From assembly GCA_964591605.1 (NCBI GenBank), contig CAZQEN010000423.1:1-6010 (forward strand): a stretch of 6,010 bases of DNA, read 5' to 3'. Made by a program: the position numbers and the translations under genes. The notes under the pieces were generated by a model, which saw only the letters and a program-made list of their open reading frames with translations, was not told where the DNA came from and ran no database searches. This document shows, piece after piece, positions 1 to 4,672 of the stretch; positions within the stretch are counted from its first letter, which is position 1, and each line of letters starts with the position of its first letter. Source of the stretch: CAYLLT01 sp964591605 (GTDB lineage: Bacteria > Planctomycetota > Phycisphaerae > UBA1845 > PWPN01).

Positions 1-148
1 AGAACTGGGCCAGTTCCTCAGGCGACAGATACCGGATCTGCTCGCCGAAGTGCTCATAACGCGGGCGTTTTCGCGGAGATTTCACATTTGGCAAAACCGC
101 ACCATTCTGGTGCGAATACACGGTAGGGATAGGGTGCTTGGACTCCAT
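1..148 (-). CDS. Partial 5' end of a possible tyrosine recombinase (integrase-like)
   Basis: An open minus-strand frame begins at an ATG at 148-146 and runs off the left edge without a stop, giving 49 visible residues. It starts MESKHPIPTVYSHQ, has a basic stretch KSPRKRPRYE and ends EQIRYLSPEELAQF. The 'RYLSPEELAQF' segment resembles the opening of the catalytic domain of XerC/XerD-like and phage integrases, where a 'YL(T/S)xEE(L/I)' stretch is common. No catalytic Arg, His or Tyr is in view, so the family is an inference from about 15 residues. The start is uncertain: no strong ribosome binding site precedes the ATG, and a TTG at 93-91 would give a shorter protein beginning with PNVKS. The gene is divergent from the Cys-rich gene on the right, and its 5' end overlaps the inverted-repeat cluster. 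If it is an integrase, the neighbouring repeats could be its binding or attachment sequences. It could instead be an unrelated hypothetical protein. Confidence 0.4.
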   Translation of the reverse strand, partial: MESKHPIPTVYSHQNGAVLPNVKSPRKRPRYEHFGEQIRYLSPEELAQF

Positions 149-176
149 TTGCTTCACATATGGTCCCAAATGTGAA
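81..176. repeat. Cluster of three TTCACATTTGG-type motifs forming inverted repeats
   Basis: TTCACATTTGG at 81-91 is perfectly inverted as CCAAATGTGAA at 166-176. A third copy, TTCACATATGG at 153-163, differs by one base and forms a close hairpin with the 166-176 copy. Including C152 and G177 this gives 11 of 12 pairs, with a single A-A mismatch and a 2-base loop. The cluster lies at the divergent 5' ends of the recombinase-like fragment and the Cys-rich gene. Such an arrangement fits an operator for a dimeric regulator, or recombinase arm or core sites, but the sequence does not say which. Part of it overlaps the putative coding start of the left gene. Confidence 0.6.
98..114. other. Compact 7-bp stem-loop inside the inverted-repeat cluster
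   Basis: CGCACCA (98-104), loop TTC (105-107) and TGGTGCG (108-114) form a perfect 7-bp stem with a 3-base loop. It sits between the outer arms of the inverted repeat and inside the putative leftward reading frame. No T-run follows on either strand, so it does not look like an intrinsic terminator. Confidence 0.45.
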
Positions 177-231
177 GTCGGGGGGCTTGATAAACCTGCC
201 GGTGGTGCCAGGGAAAGTGAGGGTCGGGCAA

Positions 232-834
232 ATGGCAGTGTCGGAGCACCTGAACGGTTCACCGCTTTTTCGGGGGCTGCGGCGTCGGCTTAAGAATGTG
301 GCCCGCACGGCGTTGGCCGGGCTCAAGGCCGAGCGCCGCGCGGTTATTCGCGAGGACCTGATGGAGGCGGATAAACTGTCTGGAGTGTCCCCCGTGCTTG
401 GCTGTGGGGCCCTGGGAGGGGCCTGGAATGGCGCGGGGGTGGCGTGTGCATCCGTCGACTGCTCGATCGGCGCGTGCTGCTACGTGAACGGAACCTGCAC
501 GGAGACGACGCGGGAGGCCTGCACCGCCGACGGCGAGAGCACGTTCGAGGGCGTGGGCTCGTTCTGTGCCGTCGTCACCTGCCCGCGCTGCTGCACCACA
601 TACCCGGACTGCGACCGGGACGGCGACGCCGACATGGACGACTTCGGGTGCTTCCAGAGGTGCTTCAGCGGGAGCCGCCCGTACGAGCCCGGCTGCGCGA
701 TCTACGATCGGCCGGAGCCCGGTTTCCCGAACGGCGACGGCGATGTGGACTCCGACGATCTCGACAGCTTCACGCGTTGCCTGAGCGGGCCCATGGTCCC
801 GATCGATCAGACCTGCGACGATCCGCCGCTGTGA
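232..834 (+). CDS. Cys-rich protein with dockerin/EF-hand-like C-terminus, possibly a truncated secreted protein
   Basis: With the start at 232 the protein has 200 residues. That ATG is preceded by GAGGG at 219-223 with an 8-base spacer. An in-frame ATG at 160 lacks a visible ribosome binding site. Residues 1-60 are basic and helical in character with no signal peptide. A Cys-rich unit covers about residues 78-118, with GACC near 81-83 and VTCP at its end, and the tail of an earlier unit (ALGGAWNGAGVACASVDC) lies just before it. Two EF-hand or dockerin-like loops follow. One is complete at residues 126-137 (D-x-D-x-D-G-D-A-D-x-x-D). The other is at 165-176 and has Phe in place of the first Asp. 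The end, 'RCLSGPMVPIDQTC', is a style common in Planctomycetota secreted proteins. Dockerin-like loops bind calcium and may mediate attachment outside the cell. The missing export signal and the partial first repeat suggest the 5' part of a larger gene was lost or replaced, so this may be a pseudogene remnant. Confidence 0.55.
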   Translation: MAVSEHLNGSPLFRGLRRRLKNVARTALAGLKAERRAVIREDLMEADKLSGVSPVLGCGALGGAWNGAGVACASVDCSIGACCYVNGTCTETTREACTADGESTFEGVGSFCAVVTCPRCCTTYPDCDRDGDADMDDFGCFQRCFSGSRPYEPGCAIYDRPEPGFPNGDGDVDSDDLDSFTRCLSGPMVPIDQTCDDPPL

Positions 835-1071
835 CGCCGGCACTGGCCGCGGAGCTGGCGCTGGGGGGCGGCATGCAGGGGAGCAGAGTGCATCGGCGGG
901 CTCCGGCCGGTGGATCCGCTCGAACTCGCCCAAGCTGCGTGCCAAGGTGTCGTGGTTCGTCACCTCCCGGGCCGGATGCAGCGTGCGTCCGGAGCACTTC
1001 GGCGACGACGGATCGATAGCCTGCTCGGGCACCTCTTTGATCGTGGACCGCCAAAGCCCGGCCGCTTCGCC
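835..1071. other. Convergent intergenic region with no convincing gene
   Basis: This GC-rich stretch of 237 bases lies between the stop of the rightward Cys-rich gene and the stop of the leftward oxidoreductase gene. Open frames cross it on both strands, but none has recognisable motifs or a convincing start. The only clear structure is the stem-loop at 972-992. Confidence 0.5.
972..992. terminator. Stem-loop between convergent genes, possible bidirectional terminator
   Basis: CCGGATGCA (972-980) pairs with TGCGTCCGG (984-992) across a GCG loop, giving nine pairs of which one is a T-G wobble. It lies between two gene ends that face each other, where a shared terminator is expected. There is no T-run on either side, so it is not a classic intrinsic terminator; in a high-GC genome it could still stall transcription or protect 3' ends. 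Confidence 0.35.
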
Positions 1072-2484
1072 TCAAAGTGTCCACGGCGATCGCATCGGGC
1101 GGCGCAGCATGCGGTTGACGTCCTCATCGGAACTCTTCTCGGCAAGTGGATCCCACGCGAATCTCCGCTTCAGGAGCTGAGAGATGTTTCCCAGAATGCA
1201 CAGGCTTGCGGTGCGATGTCCCACTTCGACCGGCTCGATCGGGTCTTGGCGGCTCTTGACCGCATCGAGGAAGTTGCGGACGTGGTCCGCATCCACGTCG
1301 TCCCGAACATGCTTCTGGCGGGCGGGATTGCTCATCGGCAGATGAATCTCATCTGGTCCGATGACCGAGTCCCGGAGGCTTTCCGGAGAAGTGGTCAGCG
1401 CTCCTCCGTCGAGGGAGATCTCCAGCCATCCCTGCGTCCCCTCGAACCGGGCGGCCGAGCTGCTGCGGGTCTCGCAGAGCAGCTCAATTCCGCCGGCATA
1501 GCGGGCGCGGAAGGCAGTTTTCGAGGCGGCCGTGAAGAGACTTCCCCGCGGCAGAAACTCGGCGCCGTTGTCCGCGAACTCCACCGGGCCGGTGTGCTGC
1601 GTGTCCAGGGCCCACTGGACGATGTCGTTGGTATGGGCGCCGAAGTTGACCGTCTGACCGTTGGAATAGTCGAGGATGTACCGCCAGCGGAAAAAGCACC
1701 GCTCGCGGTGGAAGGGGGCCGCAGGGGCAGGGCCAAGCCAGAAGTCATAATCGAAGCCGTCGGGAACCGGTTGGGGCCGCCAGCCGGGTCCGGGGCTTTC
1801 AAAGCTGTTGGGATCAACCCAGGTCAGTACGCGGCGGATCTCACCCAGCCGGCCGTTGCGGACCAGTTCGCAAGCCTTCCGCACCGTGGGGCTGGAACGG
1901 AACTGCGCGCCGGTCTGGAAGATGCGTTTGTATTGCCGCACCGCTTTGACCATCTTCTGCCCCTCGTGTATGGTCAGAGCCAGCGGCTTCTCACAGTACA
2001 CGTCCTTGCCCGCTTTCAGGGCGGTGATGGCGATCAGAGCGTGCCAGTTATCGGGCACCACAATCGCAACCGCGTCGATGTCATCCCGGGCAAGGAGTTC
2101 GCGGAAGTCGGAATAGGCGTCGCATCCCTTGAAACACCCCGAGGTGCTCTTCCGGGCGTAGTGCTCCTCGACCCACCGTCGTGCTGTCTCCCGGCCCAGG
2201 ACCTGACCGGGGTGGTAATAACCGTCCCCCTGTCGATTGACGTCGCACACGGCCACCATCTGGACATCGCGGTGGACCAGAAATGACGGCACAATCCGCT
2301 GGCTCTGATGCCCGCAGCCGATCAGGCCCACGTTGATCCGGTTGCTGGGCGCCGCCGAACCGAAGACCGAACCAGGCACGTACTCGGGCAGGGCGAACGC
2401 CGCACTTAGGCTGGCGGCGCGCTTCAGCCAGTCGCGCCGTGTCGCGCACCGGGAACGGCCGGGGGATTCTATTACGCTGCTCAT
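1072..2484 (-). CDS. Gfo/Idh/MocA-family oxidoreductase with Tat signal
   Basis: This 470-residue protein is a typical NAD(P)-dependent dehydrogenase of the Gfo/Idh/MocA family, which usually acts on sugars, inositols or sugar derivatives. A twin-arginine signal appears at the N-terminus (TRRDWLKRAA, Arg16-Arg17, followed by a short hydrophobic stretch), predicting export in folded form. The Rossmann dinucleotide loop is GLIGCGHQS at 53-61, with an acidic residue after the second strand (AVCDVN, Asp81). The family's EKP motif is at 165-167 (CEKPLA). GAQFRSSP follows at 192-199, and FGAHTNDIVQWA at 281-292 holds the conserved His284. In many relatives this last motif reads DWGAHH, so NFGAHT is a small variation. 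The start at 2484 is chosen because GGGAGG lies 9 bases upstream and the Tat motif falls at the expected place; a longer frame from 2577 would put an unlikely extension before the signal. It lies downstream of the symporter and small membrane protein genes on the same strand, but the 298-base gap and strong ribosome binding site allow a separate transcript. The substrate is unknown. Confidence 0.92.
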   Translation of the reverse strand: MSSVIESPGRSRCATRRDWLKRAASLSAAFALPEYVPGSVFGSAAPSNRINVGLIGCGHQSQRIVPSFLVHRDVQMVAVCDVNRQGDGYYHPGQVLGRETARRWVEEHYARKSTSGCFKGCDAYSDFRELLARDDIDAVAIVVPDNWHALIAITALKAGKDVYCEKPLALTIHEGQKMVKAVRQYKRIFQTGAQFRSSPTVRKACELVRNGRLGEIRRVLTWVDPNSFESPGPGWRPQPVPDGFDYDFWLGPAPAAPFHRERCFFRWRYILDYSNGQTVNFGAHTNDIVQWALDTQHTGPVEFADNGAEFLPRGSLFTAASKTAFRARYAGGIELLCETRSSSAARFEGTQGWLEISLDGGALTTSPESLRDSVIGPDEIHLPMSNPARQKHVRDDVDADHVRNFLDAVKSRQDPIEPVEVGHRTASLCILGNISQLLKRRFAWDPLAEKSSDEDVNRMLRRPMRSPWTL

Positions 2485-2493
2485 CGTCGATTG

Positions 2494-2499
2494 CCTCCC
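2494..2499 (-). promoter_or_regulatory. Shine-Dalgarno GGGAGG for the oxidoreductase gene
   Basis: On the minus strand GGGAGG is followed by nine bases and then ATG at 2484-2482. This is a strong site and it decides the start: the upstream in-frame ATG at 2577 would place this signal inside the coding region. Confidence 0.7.
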
Positions 2500-2698
2500 A
2501 GATGGAATGCCGTCATTGTGTCCGTCAGGCTGTAAGCAGTTTTGTGTCTTGCCATCAACCCCAGGCCTCGGGGCCACACCGCTGGACGTTGCCGCGTATT
2601 CAAGAGGGGCGACAGAAACACGATCAGCTCACCACTGCCCGCAGAACCGTCCCGTTCGTCATTGCTTCTTGAAACCACGGCCTCTGGTTCTGCGACGC

Positions 2699-2754
2699 CG
2701 GAAGGCTCTGCCGTTCCGCCGTGATCCGGATGGCGACTCGGCCCTCGCCCGGAT
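2699..2754 (-). terminator. Two adjacent stem-loops downstream of the symporter/small-protein genes
   Basis: The first structure met by transcription from the right is ATCCGG (2724-2729) paired with CCGGAT (2749-2754). It continues into GCGA (2733-2736) with TCGC (2745-2748), with a 3-base bulge and an 8-base loop. The second pairs CGGAA (2699-2703) with TTCCG (2714-2718) and GGC (2704-2706) with GCC (2710-2712), with a bulged G2713 and a TCT loop. They lie about 30-85 bases past the small-protein stop, where a terminator would be expected. No T-run follows either. Confidence 0.3.
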
Positions 2755-2782
2755 TCGACAGACAACTCAAACAGGATGAGCG

Positions 2783-3040
2783 CTACTCAGAAGGGGCGGC
2801 TTGAGAACTCATCACGTGTTCATCTTGGCCCGAAACACCTTGTTTCTCCGGAGCCGTGATTCTTCCGTCATCCGTAAAGTCTCTCGGCTCCTCGCGAATG
2901 GCCCGGAGCAGGAAACGCAGGTCTGAGAGGCCGCCGATCGTCACCACGATCACGAACGCCATGCTGACAAACGTACTGAGCAGCACAAACCAGAAGATGA
3001 ACCTGGACCAGAAACCGATCTGCTCTGAGAACTGGATCAT
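2783..3040 (-). CDS. Small single-span membrane protein next to the symporter
   Basis: An 85-residue protein. Residues about 11-37 (WSRFIFWFVLLSTFVSMAF and on) form one hydrophobic membrane span, followed by a charged segment (RFLLRAIREEPRDF) and a polar tail ending SSQAAPSE. No known domain is recognised. Its ATG lies 7 bases after the symporter stop, and GGGAG, inside the last codons of the symporter gene, sits 10 bases upstream of the ATG, so translation is probably coupled. Some SSS transporters have small membrane partners encoded beside them, for example YhdT with PanF or YjcH with ActP. By analogy this could be an accessory subunit, though no sequence match to those is seen. It is not just a random frame: the tight junction, the clear span and a reasonable composition support it. 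Confidence 0.75.
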   Translation of the reverse strand: MIQFSEQIGFWSRFIFWFVLLSTFVSMAFVIVVTIGGLSDLRFLLRAIREEPRDFTDDGRITAPEKQGVSGQDEHVMSSQAAPSE

Positions 3041-3047
3041 GAGGTGA

Positions 3048-4616
3048 TCACTCCCGGTTCATCTGATTGGCAATCTCGCCCAGATCCTGGAACTTGGTCT
3101 GCTGGCGCGACAACAGCGAAATCACAATCAGCAGCAGCATCGCGATGAGGTAAGTATAGAGTCCGGTGGTCTGCGGCTGGAGCGGATACTTCGCCTCGGG
3201 CCAAATCCCGATGTAGATGCGGCGTGCCGCCAGGTCGCCGATGGGCAGCAGCAGACAGGTGAACACGGCCGCATAGGCACCGGCCGTGCTCGCACGACGC
3301 CAGTACATTCCGAACAGCACCGCCACGCCCGTCCCGCCGATGATGTTAGCACACAGCCAGAGGTATTCCCACAATGGCAGTGTGGGCCTGTAAAAGAGCC
3401 CAAAGCCAAAGAAGAGCAGGCACAGTGCGACGATCGTGAGCCGCACTACGTTGAGGTGCTGGCGCACGGTAAACGGCGTCCTGCGGAACGGACAGATGCA
3501 GTCATTGACAATCGACGTCGACCAACTCAGCAGGTACTGATCGGTGGTCGAGGTGTCCGCCGAAACGAGCCCAATGAGCAGAAAGCCCATGAGAACGGGC
3601 GGTGTGACCTTCGCGAGGTAATACGGCGTCGCCATCGTGCCCCAGACGCGCTCGTCCAACGGCAGGTGATCCGGCACTTGCGGGCCGAGCACCGCCATAG
3701 CGACTACTCCCAGACCCATGATCGCAAAGGTCCGCCCGTTTCCGAAAAGTGCTCCAAAAAGGTACGAGCGCGAGGCTGTCTTCGGCTTGTCCATCGCCGC
3801 GTACTTCTGCAGATAGGGCCCGTAAGAGAACTGGAGCAGAATGCTCATGGTCATCATCCAGAGGAACCAGACCCAGCCATACGAGTTGTCTTCACCCGCG
3901 AACGGGTAGAATCCCGCAAGGCCCTTGGCTTGCTCCAGCGCGGTCCAGGTCGTCTGCAGTCCGGTTTTGTGGACCACCAGGAAGAGGAGTGCATAAAGCG
4001 CGCCGAGAGTCAGGATCATGTGGAAGAAATTGGTCACAATCAGCGTCAGGTAGCCGCCCAGGTAGGTAAAGGTGACATTGAGCGAGAGCAGAACGCCCAT
4101 GATGATCCAGGCGGTCTGGATGTCCGCACCCCATATGCGGATGAACTCGGGTGCGTCGATGAGCACGCGCAGGAATCCCGCACCGACAATGGGGAATACG
4201 CACATCTGGAAGACGCCCGCAGCCGAGTTGAAGATGCCGGTGAGAATCCGCAGCCGCCGGCTGTAGCGCATCTCGATATACTGCGGCACCGACATGGCCC
4301 GCGTGGCACGGAATCGCTCGATGCCAAAGCCGAAGTATCCAAAGAGGGGAGTCAGAACGAGCATGGAGAGGATCGCGAGCAGCACGAAGGAATACCCGCG
4401 CAGGTACCCCTGCTCGCACATGGCGGCGATGCTCACCAGGCCGATCTCGCCGGCCAGGCCCGCGCCCATGCCCAGCCACATGCGGACTTTGCGGCCCGAC
4501 ACCAGATAATCCGATACGCTTCGACACTGCGCGTTGAGGTAGACCGCCATAGCCAGAAAGATGGCCAGAAAGACAAAGGCGATCATCCAGTCTGCGAACG
4601 AGACGTTCATGGGCAC
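3048..4616 (-). CDS. Sodium:solute symporter, SSS family
   Basis: This 522-residue integral membrane protein has about 13 hydrophobic spans, as usual for the solute:sodium symporter (SSS) family. The first span is near residues 9-28 (DWMIAFVFLAIFLAMAVYL), followed by SDYLVSGRKVRMWLGMG, the 'xxYFLAGR'-like loop typical of the family. The segment SADTSTTDQYLLSWSTSIVND begins at residue 352. It corresponds to the sodium-binding helix of family members, where adjacent Ser/Thr residues contribute to the Na2 site. The last span ends in a short basic and polar tail. The protein would import an organic solute, perhaps a sugar or organic acid, with sodium. The start may be the GTG at 4616 or the ATG at 4610 two codons later; neither has a strong ribosome binding site. 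It follows the unknown exported-type gene by 56 bases and precedes the small membrane protein by 7 bases, suggesting one operon. The substrate cannot be told. Confidence 0.93.
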   Translation of the reverse strand: MPMNVSFADWMIAFVFLAIFLAMAVYLNAQCRSVSDYLVSGRKVRMWLGMGAGLAGEIGLVSIAAMCEQGYLRGYSFVLLAILSMLVLTPLFGYFGFGIERFRATRAMSVPQYIEMRYSRRLRILTGIFNSAAGVFQMCVFPIVGAGFLRVLIDAPEFIRIWGADIQTAWIIMGVLLSLNVTFTYLGGYLTLIVTNFFHMILTLGALYALLFLVVHKTGLQTTWTALEQAKGLAGFYPFAGEDNSYGWVWFLWMMTMSILLQFSYGPYLQKYAAMDKPKTASRSYLFGALFGNGRTFAIMGLGVVAMAVLGPQVPDHLPLDERVWGTMATPYYLAKVTPPVLMGFLLIGLVSADTSTTDQYLLSWSTSIVNDCICPFRRTPFTVRQHLNVVRLTIVALCLLFFGFGLFYRPTLPLWEYLWLCANIIGGTGVAVLFGMYWRRASTAGAYAAVFTCLLLPIGDLAARRIYIGIWPEAKYPLQPQTTGLYTYLIAMLLLIVISLLSRQQTKFQDLGEIANQMNRE

Positions 4617-4638
4617 TCACGGATGCGCCGCTCGGACC

Positions 4639-4666
4639 AGCACCGGCGGGGTCGCACAAGGGTGCT
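4639..4666. repeat. 6-bp inverted repeat between two operon genes
   Basis: AGCACC (4639-4644) and GGTGCT (4661-4666) are perfect inverted copies separated by 16 bases, in the 56-base gap between the unknown protein and the symporter. In RNA it would be a modest hairpin that could mark a processing or attenuation point. The arm length is short enough to arise by chance. Confidence 0.25.
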
Positions 4667-4672
4667 TCGGGG

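Larger units (their letters stand above)
2485..2782. other. Intergenic region upstream of the oxidoreductase gene
   Basis: This stretch of 298 bases separates the small membrane protein stop from the oxidoreductase start. It holds the ribosome binding site at 2494-2499 and two stem-loops at 2699-2754. A weak promoter-like pair on the minus strand, TTGATG (2558-2553) and TTACAG (2535-2530) with a 17-base spacer, would give a leader of about 40 bases. The -10 element matches the consensus poorly, so this is only a candidate, and planctomycete promoters need not follow that consensus. Frames open here on both strands show no recognisable protein features. Confidence 0.4.

Noticed and set aside
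54..326. Minus-strand frame of 90 codons overlapping the left gene fragment
   Set aside because: It competes with the frame that shows the integrase-like segment, and has no motif or ribosome binding site of its own that I can see.
259..1032. Minus-strand frame of 257 codons across the Cys-rich gene and the convergent gap
   Set aside because: The plus strand carries clear Cys repeats and EF-hand loops over the same bases. The minus frame is Ala/Arg/Pro-rich with no recognisable motif.
910..2286. Long plus-strand open frame of 458 codons opposite the oxidoreductase gene
   Set aside because: It lies antisense to a clearly recognised protein and shows no recognisable motifs. In high-GC DNA the strand opposite a real gene often stays open by codon bias.
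2530..2558. Sigma70-like promoter for the oxidoreductase gene
   Set aside because: The -35-like TTGATG has good spacing to TTACAG, but the -10 element matches the consensus poorly, so it is noted only as a weak candidate within the intergenic entry.
2671..2690. Short AACCA/TGGTT inverted repeat
   Set aside because: It has only five pairs with a 7-base loop, which is expected by chance.
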